Below, one piece after another: positions 45,682 to 56,388 of a stretch of DNA of 64,000 nt. This DNA comes from Bacteroides faecalis (GTDB lineage Bacteria; Bacteroidota; Bacteroidia; Bacteroidales; Bacteroidaceae), in assembly GCF_003865075.1 (NCBI RefSeq), contig NZ_BHWB01000001.1, forward strand, positions 310,001-374,000, given 5' to 3'. A model generated the notes under the pieces. That model was given only the letters and a program-made list of their open reading frames with translations, was not told where the DNA came from and did not search any database. The translations under genes and the position numbers were made by a program. Position 1 is the stretch's first letter. Every line of letters begins with the position of its first letter.

Positions 45682-46995
45682 ATGAAATTAGGAAGACAAA
45701 ATTATGTAAGAAAGAGGTTGAAGTTTCTTGGAATCTTTTCCCTATTATTTCCTCTACTCTTCTCATGTAAAGATTCTGATTCGGCCGAGAACCAATTCAA
45801 TCCCAATGCTCCTGTAGAAGTTAATGCTATCATTCCAGAAACCGGAACTGTAGCTTTGCCACTTGTTATTCATGGGAAAAATTTCGGAGCGGACAAATCC
45901 AAAATCAAAGTTTACTTTGATGATGTTCAAGCCCAAATCATTACTGCTAAAAGCGAACACTTGTATGTGTTAAATCCCCGACAAACGGGAGGAGAACACA
46001 TCGTTAAAGTAATTGTCAATGACAAAGAAGGGGTATTAAAAGAGAAATTCACTTACATCGTAACTTCTTCTGTTACAACCGTTGCCGGTAGTGGCGAATA
46101 TGACGTTATTGACGGAAATGCATTGGAAGCTGCATTCGCATCTCCTGAATACATCGCTGTAGATGATAAAGGCAATATCGTTGCTTCTGACTATAGAGGT
46201 AATTACTTAAGATTAATTTCCATAGAAGAAAGTAAAGTAACTACGCTATTTGAAGATGGATCCATATACGGCTTGAGTTTTTCGCCAGATTATTCAACTC
46301 TTTACATAGGAATGGAAGGAAGTAGTATAATGTCCAATGAGTTAGACTGTAAGTCCAGTTGGTTACGTTCTGTTGTACCAAATACCATTGGTATGGAATA
46401 TGGCTCTGCTACTACAGTAACTGACTCTAAAGGTAATGTATATTATATTGGTTATAAAGGAGAAATTGCCCAAAAAAACATTGAGACAGAAATGATCACT
46501 ATGATTGGTAAAATTCCCAGTGATCTCATTGATATTGAAGCTGACGGAAGTGGTGTAGATTATTATGCAGCGTATAATCCTAAAGATAATCATATCTACA
46601 TATCTACTAGATTTGAAAATGTAATTATTCGTTTTGAAGCAGACATTAAAACATTAGAAAATGACGATTTTGAGTTATATGCTGGAACATTGAATCAAAG
46701 CGGAATTAATAATGGTCCACGCCTAAGTGCAACATTTTATGAACCTAGAGGAATGGCATTCGACAGTAAAGGTAATATGTATATAGCTGATTCCAAAAAC
46801 AATGTTATTCGCATGATTAATCCAGAAGGAGAAGTCAGCACATTTATAGGAAATCCAGAAGGTGGACATAAAGACGGAAGTCTAGAAGAAGCATTATTTT
46901 ACCGTCGTCCCTATGACATAACTATATCTCCTGAAGATTTTATCTATGTCGCAGATGCTGGAAATCATCGTGTTCGATGTATTGCAATTCAATAG
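45682..46995 (+). CDS. IPT/TIG plus NHL-repeat lipoprotein
   Basis: 437 residues. Lipoprotein signal with cysteine in LFSCKDSDSAE, acidic residues following. An IPT/TIG Ig-like domain covers about 37-120 (NAIIPETGTVALPLVIHGKNFG). NHL propeller repeats follow, clearest near the C-terminus: GMAFDSKGNMYIADSKNNVIRMI and DFIYVADAGNHRVRCI. Such proteins often accompany SusCD pairs and probably bind glycans or proteins at the cell surface. First gene of the operon, 21 bp before SusC. Confidence 0.85.
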   Translation: MKLGRQNYVRKRLKFLGIFSLLFPLLFSCKDSDSAENQFNPNAPVEVNAIIPETGTVALPLVIHGKNFGADKSKIKVYFDDVQAQIITAKSEHLYVLNPRQTGGEHIVKVIVNDKEGVLKEKFTYIVTSSVTTVAGSGEYDVIDGNALEAAFASPEYIAVDDKGNIVASDYRGNYLRLISIEESKVTTLFEDGSIYGLSFSPDYSTLYIGMEGSSIMSNELDCKSSWLRSVVPNTIGMEYGSATTVTDSKGNVYYIGYKGEIAQKNIETEMITMIGKIPSDLIDIEADGSGVDYYAAYNPKDNHIYISTRFENVIIRFEADIKTLENDDFELYAGTLNQSGINNGPRLSATFYEPRGMAFDSKGNMYIADSKNNVIRMINPEGEVSTFIGNPEGGHKDGSLEEALFYRRPYDITISPEDFIYVADAGNHRVRCIAIQ

Positions 46996-47016
46996 TTAAT
47001 TTAGACTGAAAGAAAA

Positions 47017-50000
47017 ATGAAAAAAAACACATATATCCTTCTTGCATGTCTTTTACTCTGCCTTTCTAATACAATAAAGGCGCAAGAAACATCATTCAAT
47101 CTCACTGGTGTTGTTACATCCAAAGGAGAGTTACTTCCCGGAGTAAATATCCATATTAAAAATAAGCCTGGTGCAGGTGTTGTCACTAATCTTGATGGAA
47201 AATATCAAATAAAAGTACAAATATCTGACGTATTAGTTTTTTCTTTTATTGGATATAAATCTCAAGAAAAACTAATTAGTCAAAAGACCAGTAAACTGGA
47301 TATCGAATTGGAAGAAGAAACTGGAAAAATTGATGAAGTAGAAATAGTAGCTTATGGCAAACAAAGAAAAGTGAGTGTAGTGGGAGCTATTTCGTCCATC
47401 AATATAGATGATTTAAAAAGCGCACCAGTTACATCAATGTCCAATGCCTTAGCCGGAAGAATGGCTGGTATCATCGGAGTACAGCAAAGTGGAGAACCTG
47501 GATCGGATGTTTCAGAATTCTGGATTCGTGGTATCAGTACTTTTGGGGCAAAATCAACTGCTTTATTCCTGATCGATGGAGTAGAACGTACACAAAACGA
47601 CTTCAACAATCTTCTCCCAGAAGATATAGAAAGCTTTTCCATTTTGAAAGATGCCTCAGCTACAGCTGTATATGGTGCCCGTGGTGCAAATGGAGTTGTA
47701 TTGATTACCACTAAAAGAGGAAAGGAAGGAAAAATGTCTATTAGTGCTAATGTTAAAACAATGATTGAATATCTTCCCAGACTCCCTAAATATCTAAAAG
47801 CTTATGATTATGCTAATTTGGCAAATGAAGCAAAGGTAGTACGTGGAGAAGTACCTCTTTACGATGATAAAATGTTTGAAGTAATAAAATACCATTTGGA
47901 TGACAACTTCTACCCTGATATTAATTGGCAGGATGAGATACTAAAAAAATCAACTTTTGGTTGGCAAGCAAACTTGAATATCTCTGGTGGAGGTAGTATT
48001 GCACGCTATTTTATGAGTCTCAACTATAGAGGTAACGATGCAGCTTACAAAGAATCAAATATGCACAAATACAATACCAATGTCAAACGTCACCAATATA
48101 GCTTCCGTTCCAATATCGATGTAAATGTAACAAAATCGACAATCATTAGCCTGAATCTGGCTACTACTATTATCGATATGAATCGACCGGGTATTGGAAC
48201 AACAAACAATATATGGAGTGCACAAGCAAATATGAATCCTTTAAATGTACCTAAAGTATATACTAATGGACAATTTCCAGCATACGGAAAAGATGATGCA
48301 ACATCTCCATACGTTCTATTGAATGAAACCGGATACGTTAGTGAATATAACAACACACTGCAATCGACACTAAAACTGAATCAAGATTTGGGAATGATAA
48401 CCAAGGGGTTAAGTTTTGAGGCTTCCATATCATTCGACTCCTATAATTATCATAATGGAGAACGAAAGAAAATGCCGGAACTATACAAAGCAATCGGATA
48501 CAGTTCAACTGGTAAATTGCTCACTGAAAAAACCGTAGAAGCTCAACCCATAAAATATACTCCGACTTCGGGAGGCAACCGAAAAGTTTATGCTGAAGCA
48601 CGACTCCATTATGAACGAATGTTTGGATGGCATAGAATTGGAGGATTATTTCTATATAACCAAAGTAGCTACAACACAACAACAGCCAAAGACGAAATAA
48701 GCTCCATTCCGGTACGTACACAAGGAATTGCAGGAAGACTAACTTATTCATATAAGGATATTTATCTCTCTGAATTTAACTTTGGATACAACGGTACAGA
48801 AAACTTTCCTAAAGGACAACGATTCGGTTTCTTCCCTTCCATCGCTTTAGGATGGGTAATTAGTAACTACGCAGCAATACAAGAAAAACTACCCTTCCTC
48901 AGACTGATGAAGATAAGATATTCATTTGGTCTGGTAGGTAATGATGAATTAAATCAACGCTTCCCATTCCTTACTTATGTTGGCTCTACTGATGGATATG
49001 CATTTGGTGATCGTGGAGAAAACTCGTTTGGAGGTATCGGTATTACTCAACAAGGTTCAGAAGGATTGCAATGGGAAAAAGCTGTCAAACATAACATAGG
49101 ACTGGACATCACATTATTTGATAAGATATCCATGGAATTTGATTATTTCCATGATATAAGAAGTCGTATTTTTATGGAACGTACCCAACTTCCAGATATC
49201 ATGGGTATACCAACTACCCCTTACGGAAATGTAGGTAAAATGAAAAATTACGGATATGATGGAACACTCAGTTATCATGACAAAATAGGTGATAATTTTT
49301 CCTATGAATTAAGAGGTAATTTTACAATTACTAAAAATAAGATTTTAGAATATGACGAACCAAACTATAAATATTCCTACCTAGCCAAAAAAGGACAAAG
49401 TCTGAATATAACTTATGGATACGTAGCACTAGGATATTTTCGTGATGAAGATGATATTAAAAATAGTCCACAACAATTTGGCAATGTAATGCCGGGTGAT
49501 ATCAAATACAAAGATATCAATGGAGACAACGCAATCACACAAGAAGATATCGTACCTATTGGAAACTCAAATATCCCACGTATCCAATACGGATTTGCAG
49601 GAAATTTTTCTTATAAGAATTGGGACTTGGGTATTTTCTTCAGAGGTTCTGGAGCTTCGGATTTCTTTTATGGAGGGCAAGCATACTTCCCGTTCCAGAA
49701 TGGGGAGACAGGAAATATTCTTAGTATAGTCAATGATCCGTCAAACCGCTGGATACCTGCTTCTTTTTCAGGAGATAAGTCTACAGAAAAACCCAATGCA
49801 CGTTTTCCACGATTATCTTATGGTACAAACAAAAATAATTTTCAACAATCAACCCATTGGTTAGGGAATAGTGCCTTTTTACGATTGAAAACCATAGAAA
49901 TCGGATATACTGTGCCAAACAAGCTATTGCACAATATATATATGAAAGGATTACGAGTATCAGTGATTGGAGATAATCTACATGTATGGGACAAGGTGAA

Positions 50001-50088
50001 AATATGGGATCCGGAACAAGCTGATAAAAATGGCGCAATCTATCCACTCACACGTTCCTTTACCTTAAACTTACAAGCTTCATTTTAA
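47017..50088 (+). CDS. SusC/RagA-family TonB-dependent outer-membrane transporter
   Basis: 1023 residues. Signal peptide (ending IKAQ), carboxypeptidase-D-like regulatory domain (LTGVVTSKGELLPGVNIHIK, about 28-105), TonB-box-like VEIVAYGKQ, and plug with the SusC signature FSILKDASATAVYGARGANGVVLITTKRG. The large barrel ends FTLNLQASF. It works with the SusD 11 bp downstream. Substrate unknown because no degradative enzyme is linked. Confidence 0.93.
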   Translation: MKKNTYILLACLLLCLSNTIKAQETSFNLTGVVTSKGELLPGVNIHIKNKPGAGVVTNLDGKYQIKVQISDVLVFSFIGYKSQEKLISQKTSKLDIELEEETGKIDEVEIVAYGKQRKVSVVGAISSINIDDLKSAPVTSMSNALAGRMAGIIGVQQSGEPGSDVSEFWIRGISTFGAKSTALFLIDGVERTQNDFNNLLPEDIESFSILKDASATAVYGARGANGVVLITTKRGKEGKMSISANVKTMIEYLPRLPKYLKAYDYANLANEAKVVRGEVPLYDDKMFEVIKYHLDDNFYPDINWQDEILKKSTFGWQANLNISGGGSIARYFMSLNYRGNDAAYKESNMHKYNTNVKRHQYSFRSNIDVNVTKSTIISLNLATTIIDMNRPGIGTTNNIWSAQANMNPLNVPKVYTNGQFPAYGKDDATSPYVLLNETGYVSEYNNTLQSTLKLNQDLGMITKGLSFEASISFDSYNYHNGERKKMPELYKAIGYSSTGKLLTEKTVEAQPIKYTPTSGGNRKVYAEARLHYERMFGWHRIGGLFLYNQSSYNTTTAKDEISSIPVRTQGIAGRLTYSYKDIYLSEFNFGYNGTENFPKGQRFGFFPSIALGWVISNYAAIQEKLPFLRLMKIRYSFGLVGNDELNQRFPFLTYVGSTDGYAFGDRGENSFGGIGITQQGSEGLQWEKAVKHNIGLDITLFDKISMEFDYFHDIRSRIFMERTQLPDIMGIPTTPYGNVGKMKNYGYDGTLSYHDKIGDNFSYELRGNFTITKNKILEYDEPNYKYSYLAKKGQSLNITYGYVALGYFRDEDDIKNSPQQFGNVMPGDIKYKDINGDNAITQEDIVPIGNSNIPRIQYGFAGNFSYKNWDLGIFFRGSGASDFFYGGQAYFPFQNGETGNILSIVNDPSNRWIPASFSGDKSTEKPNARFPRLSYGTNKNNFQQSTHWLGNSAFLRLKTIEIGYTVPNKLLHNIYMKGLRVSVIGDNLHVWDKVKIWDPEQADKNGAIYPLTRSFTLNLQASF

Positions 50089-50099
50089 AATTTGAAATT

Positions 50100-52079
50100 A
50101 TGATAAGAAAAATTATATATTTACCGTTCATTTCCTTGCTCATAGGATTATGTACATGTTTCATACAATCCTGTAACTATCTGGATATTGACCAGTATAT
50201 CAATGATATGCAATCATTGGACACTGTTTTTCAGAAAAAAGGACTAACAGAACAATTCCTCTATAATGTATACAGTTACTTACCAGCCCCCGGTCAAACA
50301 TGGGATGGGGATAATTCCAAATCTATTCCATGGATATTATGTGCAGATGAGGCATTTAATGTAGAACCTAATGGTGTTAATAACTTTTGCAATAACATTT
50401 TCACAGCTAATAATGAAGAGTTCATGAAATGGAAAAGATATTATGAAGGTATACGTAACGCCAGTATTTTCATAAAACGTGCACCAGAGTGTAAAGAGTT
50501 AAATACTATACAACTCCGTGAATATATAGGTGAGGCCCAGTTCCTTAAAGCTTATTTTTATTTTGAACTCATGAAACAATATGGTCCGGTATGCTTAGTA
50601 CCAGAAGATGGTTTTACATTGGAACAGCCCATAGAAGAAATTCTGATCACCAGAAATTCTTGGGACGAATGTGTAGATTACGTCAACAATCTTCTTCAAG
50701 AAGCAGCCCAAAAATTACCAGACGAACGACCTTCATCAGATTTTGGAAAACCTACCTCAGGAGCAGCACTTGCTGCCAGGTCAAGATTACTTCTTTATAG
50801 TGCAAGTCCTTTATTCAATGGAAATACATCTTATGCCGACTTCAAAGATAAAAAGACAGGTATAAATTATATAAACCAGATCAAGGATGAAAGCAAATGG
50901 GCTATCGCAGTTTTAGCAGCTAAAGAAGTGATCAATAAAGGAAAATATAAACTCATGAACGTCCCTAAAGATGAAAAAACTCCTGAATTACCTAAAAATG
51001 TAATATCTGATCCGGATTTTTACAATCAATATCCTAATGGAGCTGCAGGCATCGATCATTATTTATCTTATGCCAATATGTTTAATGGTGCCGTCAGTGG
51101 TTCAAAAAATACTGAAATAATTTTTGCAATGCCAGGAATAGGAATAGACCAATATTGCGCCCCCAATAAAATGAGAGGATACAGTAGCTACAATGTTACG
51201 CAAAAACTAGTAGATGCATATTATATGATTAATGGGAAAACAATTGAGGAGGGAGGAAGTGATCCAGATTACCCATATACTACAGAGAAATCCAGTTCTA
51301 GCACTAATTTTTCAGGTTACATACTTCCTTCAGGTGTATATGGCTGGTATCTAAACCGTGAAATGAGATTTTATGCCACAATAGGGTTTAACCGATCTTA
51401 TTATATTGGTTCTTCAAGTCCAAGAAGCGCTTATAAAAATTTTGAAGCAGAATTTCATTCTGGAGGAAATTGTACAGATGCCGTTTCAGGAACATGGATG
51501 ACTGATCGTTTCAGATATTGTATGACTGGCTACTTATGCCGTAAATTCCAACATTCTGAGGATGTATTCGGAGGTAGTTATTATGGTTCGGTTAAACCTA
51601 AAGTATGGATAGACTATCGATTAGCTGAAATCTACCTGAATTATGTAGAAGCACTAAATGAACTAACGGGTTCTCATACGATAGGAGAACAAACTGTTTC
51701 TCGTGATCCATCGGAAATAAAAAAATATTTCAACATGATTCGTTACCGTGCCGGGCTACCGGGAATTACACTCTCAGATGCAGATAATGTAGAGAAAGTT
51801 AGACAACTCATACGGAAAGAACGCCAAATAGAATTAGCTTGGGAAGGACACCGTTATTTCGATGTACGAAGATGGAAAATTGCTATCGAAGAAGAAAATG
51901 ATAATGTAACAGGAATGGCTGTCAACAAAAAAGAAGATGACGGTTTTTATCGCGTCGTACAAGTAAAAGAAGTGGCATACGCCTACAAAAGGTTTAGTTC
52001 ACGAAAAAACTTTTGGCCGATCCCTCAAACTGAAATCACCAAAAATACGAATATAATTCAAAATCCCGGATGGGAATGA
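50100..52079 (+). CDS. SusD/RagB-family substrate-binding lipoprotein
   Basis: 659 residues, longer than the first SusD here (466). Lipobox in CFIQSCNYLDIDQY. N-terminal helices with GEAQFLKAYFYFELMKQYG, a long variable insert (about 290-480), and C-terminal RKERQIELAWEGHRYFDVRRWK then FWPIPQTEI and NPGW, all standard for the family. Surface ligand capture for the adjacent SusC. Confidence 0.93.
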   Translation: MIRKIIYLPFISLLIGLCTCFIQSCNYLDIDQYINDMQSLDTVFQKKGLTEQFLYNVYSYLPAPGQTWDGDNSKSIPWILCADEAFNVEPNGVNNFCNNIFTANNEEFMKWKRYYEGIRNASIFIKRAPECKELNTIQLREYIGEAQFLKAYFYFELMKQYGPVCLVPEDGFTLEQPIEEILITRNSWDECVDYVNNLLQEAAQKLPDERPSSDFGKPTSGAALAARSRLLLYSASPLFNGNTSYADFKDKKTGINYINQIKDESKWAIAVLAAKEVINKGKYKLMNVPKDEKTPELPKNVISDPDFYNQYPNGAAGIDHYLSYANMFNGAVSGSKNTEIIFAMPGIGIDQYCAPNKMRGYSSYNVTQKLVDAYYMINGKTIEEGGSDPDYPYTTEKSSSSTNFSGYILPSGVYGWYLNREMRFYATIGFNRSYYIGSSSPRSAYKNFEAEFHSGGNCTDAVSGTWMTDRFRYCMTGYLCRKFQHSEDVFGGSYYGSVKPKVWIDYRLAEIYLNYVEALNELTGSHTIGEQTVSRDPSEIKKYFNMIRYRAGLPGITLSDADNVEKVRQLIRKERQIELAWEGHRYFDVRRWKIAIEEENDNVTGMAVNKKEDDGFYRVVQVKEVAYAYKRFSSRKNFWPIPQTEITKNTNIIQNPGWE

Positions 52080-52097
52080 TAATACAAAGAGAAGAAT

Positions 52098-52949
52098 ATG
52101 AAAAAAATATATTTTTTAGCGATTTTAGGGATTGCTTCCCTATTTACTTCGTGTTCGAATAAAGTAGACTTTGGAGAACAATATAAAAAGATTGTATATA
52201 TTGTCAATAGTAAAGATGCATTGTATTATGCACAACACGATGCAACTAATGCTAGTAAAGGTAACATCAGTGTATATACTACAGGTTCCGAATTACCTAA
52301 TCAAGATATTCGAGTATCCTACAAAGTAGACGAGAAAGCTTTAGATAGTTTCAACCAAAAAGAATATGGCGACCGGAGTGAACTGTATTTTTCTTTGATT
52401 CCTAAAGAATTATATTCTTTTGAAACGGCAGATGTTACAATTAAAAAAGGAGAACCTTACGGTTGTTTGAATTTTACAATCAACACACTTGCATTACTTC
52501 CCAATAAAGTATATATACTACCTATTACTATATATGAAGCACAAGGTGCTGAAATAAGCGAAAATCTACACACAATCTTATATGTAATTCAAATAAGAAA
52601 CATATATGCCGGCAACTATATATCATCATGTACTATCAATGGTACAGCGAAAGGAGATTTTAACAAAAAAATTACTGCTGCAAGTAGTAAAAAGATTCTG
52701 CTACCACTAGCTAATAAGAGTAATATGTCGAGCAGTAGTACTTTAGATTACAATACAGACTATTACCAAATAACTATTAATGACGATAACACCCTGCTTC
52801 TGGAACCTTATTTACAATCAATTATACATCAAGATACAGAAACACAAAGTTATTATGACTCTGAAGAACGTATTTTCTATATTTACTACAATATGGAAGA
52901 TAAATACGGAGATTATATATCTATTAAAGAAATATTAAAAGCGATTTGA
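52098..52949 (+). CDS. DUF1735-type lipoprotein
   Basis: 283 residues. Lipoprotein signal (LFTSCSNKVDFGEQYKK). The first half (IVYIVNSKDALYY, ISVYTTGSELPNQDIRVSYKVDEKAL, IKKGEPYGCLNFTI) is the BT_3987-like DUF1735 beta domain found in SusCD-linked lipoproteins. The second half is a less typical domain. Probably a surface glycan- or protein-binding accessory. It sits 18 bp after SusD and 3 bp before the thioredoxin gene. Confidence 0.75.
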   Translation: MKKIYFLAILGIASLFTSCSNKVDFGEQYKKIVYIVNSKDALYYAQHDATNASKGNISVYTTGSELPNQDIRVSYKVDEKALDSFNQKEYGDRSELYFSLIPKELYSFETADVTIKKGEPYGCLNFTINTLALLPNKVYILPITIYEAQGAEISENLHTILYVIQIRNIYAGNYISSCTINGTAKGDFNKKITAASSKKILLPLANKSNMSSSSTLDYNTDYYQITINDDNTLLLEPYLQSIIHQDTETQSYYDSEERIFYIYYNMEDKYGDYISIKEILKAI

Positions 52950-52952
52950 TAT

Positions 52953-54086
52953 ATGAAACTTTATTTGAAAACAGGTATCAGCCTGACAATTGCATTGACT
53001 CTCTCTATGGGAGGAATCGATGCGCAAAATATAAAATACACACTTAATGTTAAAGTAAATAAGCCTAACAGCAAGTTATTTATCCTTCAAAAAGAAAAAA
53101 ACAATGTACAAATAGACTCCATAGTATCGGCTGATGGCAATTTCCAGACAGAAGGAGAAGTAGCCAATATACGTAAAGCATATCTTTATCTAGTTCCTAA
53201 GGAACAATCTTCCAATAATATTTCTTTCAGAAAAGGATTTCCCATATATTTAGAATCGGGAAATATCACTGTCGTTTCTAATGAACCGACATTAGATAAC
53301 AGTGTATTAGGAGGAACTCCTTCAAACGACGATTTATACACATATAATGATACCAGAAAGACATTCATCACAAAAATGAATCAGCTCGAGAATGATTATG
53401 ATAAAGCCAAACAAGAAAAGGATATTGCAAAAATGCAAATTATAGAAAGTGAATATGACGAGTTGGAATTGAAATTGAAACAAGCAGATAATGACTTTTT
53501 CAACTCTCATCCCAATTCTTTTGTAAGTTTTGACTGGCTAAATTCATCTTTCAACATTGCTACACAGAAATCAAAAGTCATAGCCTTATTCAACCAAATG
53601 GGAGAGAATATAAAACAATCAGAAGCTGGAATACAATTTAAGACTAAGTTGGATAACACAAAATCTGTAGAAATCAATGAAATAGCTCCAGACTTCTCAG
53701 CCCCTAATCCTGAAGGCAAGGAAGTCTCTCTCAACTCATTTCGTGGGAAATACGTATTATTAGATTTCTGGGCTTCATGGTGTGGACCTTGTCGCAGAGA
53801 AAATCCGAATGTCGTAACTGCCTACAATACATATAAAGATAAAAATTTTACTATACTAGGTGTGTCACTTGATAGCTCTAAAGAGGCATGGATTAAGGCT
53901 ATAGAAAAAGATAATTTAGCATGGGAACAAGTATCCGATCTAAAAGGTTGGAATGCAGCCCCTGCCGCACTTTACAGCGTTCATGGCATACCTTCAAATT
54001 TCTTAATTGATCCTCAAGGGCGAATCATTGCAATCAACTTGAGAGGAGAAGAATTATCAAAGAAGTTAAGTGAAATACTTCCATAA
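52953..54086 (+). CDS. Exported DUF4369-TlpA thioredoxin-fold protein
   Basis: 377 residues. Signal peptide 1-24 (ending IDAQ). N-terminal DUF4369-like beta domain (about 27-125), a helical linker rich in K and E (about 130-165, LENDYDKAKQEKD), and a C-terminal TlpA domain (about 235-377) with WASWCGPCRRENP and cis-proline loop HGIPSNFLIDPQG. Periplasmic disulfide reductase. Such genes recur at the end of SusCD operons. Followed by terminator 54144-54180. Confidence 0.88.
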   Translation: MKLYLKTGISLTIALTLSMGGIDAQNIKYTLNVKVNKPNSKLFILQKEKNNVQIDSIVSADGNFQTEGEVANIRKAYLYLVPKEQSSNNISFRKGFPIYLESGNITVVSNEPTLDNSVLGGTPSNDDLYTYNDTRKTFITKMNQLENDYDKAKQEKDIAKMQIIESEYDELELKLKQADNDFFNSHPNSFVSFDWLNSSFNIATQKSKVIALFNQMGENIKQSEAGIQFKTKLDNTKSVEINEIAPDFSAPNPEGKEVSLNSFRGKYVLLDFWASWCGPCRRENPNVVTAYNTYKDKNFTILGVSLDSSKEAWIKAIEKDNLAWEQVSDLKGWNAAPAALYSVHGIPSNFLIDPQGRIIAINLRGEELSKKLSEILP

Positions 54087-54143
54087 TAAAGTCTTTATAT
54101 TTACAAAAGATATTTTTCAGGAACATATCACAAGATCATTAAA

Positions 54144-54180
54144 AGTAGTGCCCTCTGGTAAAGAGTGGCACTACTTTTTT
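54144..54180 (+). terminator. Terminator of the second SusCD operon
   Basis: AGTAGTGCC (54144-54152) pairs with GGCACTACT (54167-54175), extended by TCT/AGA across one mismatch, and is followed by TTTTT. Confidence 0.88.
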
Positions 54181-54272
54181 ATAAGAAATAGCAGTCAAAA
54201 TACTAAAACTCTTCCAAAATGCCTATCTTTGCAATCTAATTACCGATAACTAAATAAAAACGAAATAGATAA

Positions 54273-55376
54273 ATGGCATTGCAATGTGGTATTGTCGGAT
54301 TACCGAACGTAGGTAAATCGACACTTTTCAACTGTTTGTCGAATGCAAAAGCACAGGCGGCAAATTTTCCTTTCTGTACAATCGAACCGAATGTAGGTGT
54401 AATCACTGTTCCCGACGAACGATTAAATGCACTGGCCGAACTGGTTCACCCCCAACGAATCGTTCCTACTACGGTGGAAATCGTAGACATTGCCGGGCTG
54501 GTGAAAGGTGCAAGCAAAGGCGAAGGATTGGGAAATAAGTTCCTCGCTAATATCCGCGAGACAGACGCCATCATTCATGTGCTCCGTTGTTTTGACGACG
54601 ACAATGTGACTCACGTAGACGGAAGTATTAATCCAATCCGCGACAAAGAAATCATCGACTATGAACTTCAGCTAAAAGATCTGGAAACAATCGAGAGCCG
54701 CATCCAGAAAGTACAGAAACAAGCACAGACCGGTGGTGATAAATCTGCCAAGCAAGCTTACGATGTCCTTGTTCAATACCAAAAGGCACTCGAACAAGGT
54801 AAGTCTGCACGTACTGTAACTTTTGAAACTAAAGATGAACAGAAAATTGCACACGAACTGTTTCTGCTGACTAGCAAACCTGTAATGTATGTTTGTAATG
54901 TAGACGAAGCCAGTGCAGTGAATGGCAACAAATATGTAGATATGGTACGTGAAGCGGTGAAAGATGAGAATGCTGAAATTCTGATTGTAGCTGCAAAAAC
55001 AGAAGCGGACATTGCTGAGCTTGAAACTTATGAAGACCGCCAGATGTTCCTTGCCGAAGTAGGACTCGAAGAATCGGGTGTTGCACGTCTTATCAAATCA
55101 GCCTACAAACTGCTGAACCTCGAAACATACTTTACTGCCGGAGTACAAGAAGTACGTGCATGGACTTACGAAAAGGGATGGAAAGCTCCACAATGTGCAG
55201 GAGTCATTCATACAGATTTCGAAAAAGGATTTATCCGTGCAGAAGTAATCAAATACGAAGATTTTATCAACTACGGATCGGAAGCAGCTGTAAAAGAAGC
55301 CGGAAAGCTGGGTATTGAAGGAAAAGAATATATTGTGCAAGACGGAGATATCATGCACTTCCGTTTCAACGTTTAA
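54273..55376 (+). CDS. ychF: Redox-regulated ATPase YchF (Obg-like)
   Basis: 367 residues, normal length. P-loop [13 protein letters not shown]3 [17 protein letters not shown], and the NVDE variant of G4 ([10 protein letters not shown]) that favours ATP over GTP. The C-terminal TGS-like domain holds [31 protein letters not shown] and ends [16 protein letters not shown] ribosome-associated ATPase in the OBG family linked to stress response and translation. Housekeeping, followed 73 bp later by the reductase gene. Confidence 0.96.
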   Translation: MALQCGIVGLPNVGKSTLFNCLSNAKAQAANFPFCTIEPNVGVITVPDERLNALAELVHPQRIVPTTVEIVDIAGLVKGASKGEGLGNKFLANIRETDAIIHVLRCFDDDNVTHVDGSINPIRDKEIIDYELQLKDLETIESRIQKVQKQAQTGGDKSAKQAYDVLVQYQKALEQGKSARTVTFETKDEQKIAHELFLLTSKPVMYVCNVDEASAVNGNKYVDMVREAVKDENAEILIVAAKTEADIAELETYEDRQMFLAEVGLEESGVARLIKSAYKLLNLETYFTAGVQEVRAWTYEKGWKAPQCAGVIHTDFEKGFIRAEVIKYEDFINYGSEAAVKEAGKLGIEGKEYIVQDGDIMHFRFNV

Positions 55377-55449
55377 CAACTTAAATGAGGAGTGGTGAAC
55401 TTGGTTTATCCACAATTCATCATTCTTCATTTTTAATTCTTCATCTATC

Positions 55450-56361
55450 ATGAAATATCTTATCGCAGGAACCGGAGGCGTCGGTGGCAGTATTGCAGGA
55501 TTTCTGTCACTTGCCGGAAAAAATATTACTTGTATTGCTCGCGGAGCTCATCTGCAAGCCATACAGACAAACGGTTTGAAACTGAAATCAGACTTGAAAG
55601 GAGAACATACGCTCGCCATACCGGCAACAACCGCAGAAGAGTTTAATGAGAAAGTAGATGTTATCTTTGTTTGTGTCAAAGGCTATTCCATCGATTCCAT
55701 TACTGAACTTATCAAGAGAGCCTCACATGAGAATACGGTTGTTATCCCTATTCTGAATGTCTATGGAACAGGGCCACGCATCCAGCGTCTCGTACCGGGT
55801 GTTACGGTACTCGATGGTTGTATCTACATTGTCGGCTTCGTTTCCGGTACAGGTGAAATCACTCAAATGGGAAAAATTTTCCGTTTGGTTTATGGAGCAC
55901 ATAAAGGTACTAAGGTGGCTTCGGGCATTCTGGAAGCGATACAGAAAGATCTTCAGGACAGTGGTATCAAGGCTGAGATTTCTTCGGATATCAACCGGGA
56001 TACATTTATCAAATGGTCGTTTATCTCAGCAATGGCTGTTACAGGAGCCTATTATGACGTCCCTATGGGCGAAGTACAGAAACCTGGAAAAGTACGGGAT
56101 ACATTTATCGGACTTTCTAAGGAAAGTTCCGAATTGGGACGCAAACTAGGAGTTGAGTTTCCAGAAGATCCAGTAAGTTATAACCTGAAAGTCATCGACA
56201 AGCTCGATCCTGAAAGTACCGCGTCCATGCAAAAGGACTTGGCAAAGGGACATGAATCCGAGATCCAAGGCTTGTTATTCGATATGATTGCAACTGCGGA
56301 AGAACAGGGAGTGAATATCCCCACTTATCGGATGGTTGCAGAGAAATTTACTAAACGTTAA
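55450..56361 (+). CDS. 2-dehydropantoate 2-reductase family protein
   Basis: 303 residues. NADP-binding GTGGVGGSIAGFLSLAG at the N-terminus, then the conserved VIFVCVKGYSIDS and PILNVYG. The C-terminal helical ApbA/PanE domain includes NRDTFIKWSFISAMA (catalytic lysine region) and KDLAKGHESEIQGLL. Ketopantoate reductases make pantoate for coenzyme A, but this family also includes enzymes with other 2-oxo acids; the panE name is therefore not assigned. Lies between ychF and lgt, probably one transcript with lgt (27-bp gap). Confidence 0.88.
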   Translation: MKYLIAGTGGVGGSIAGFLSLAGKNITCIARGAHLQAIQTNGLKLKSDLKGEHTLAIPATTAEEFNEKVDVIFVCVKGYSIDSITELIKRASHENTVVIPILNVYGTGPRIQRLVPGVTVLDGCIYIVGFVSGTGEITQMGKIFRLVYGAHKGTKVASGILEAIQKDLQDSGIKAEISSDINRDTFIKWSFISAMAVTGAYYDVPMGEVQKPGKVRDTFIGLSKESSELGRKLGVEFPEDPVSYNLKVIDKLDPESTASMQKDLAKGHESEIQGLLFDMIATAEEQGVNIPTYRMVAEKFTKR

Positions 56362-56388
56362 TTGTAAAACTGTAAACCAATATACAAA

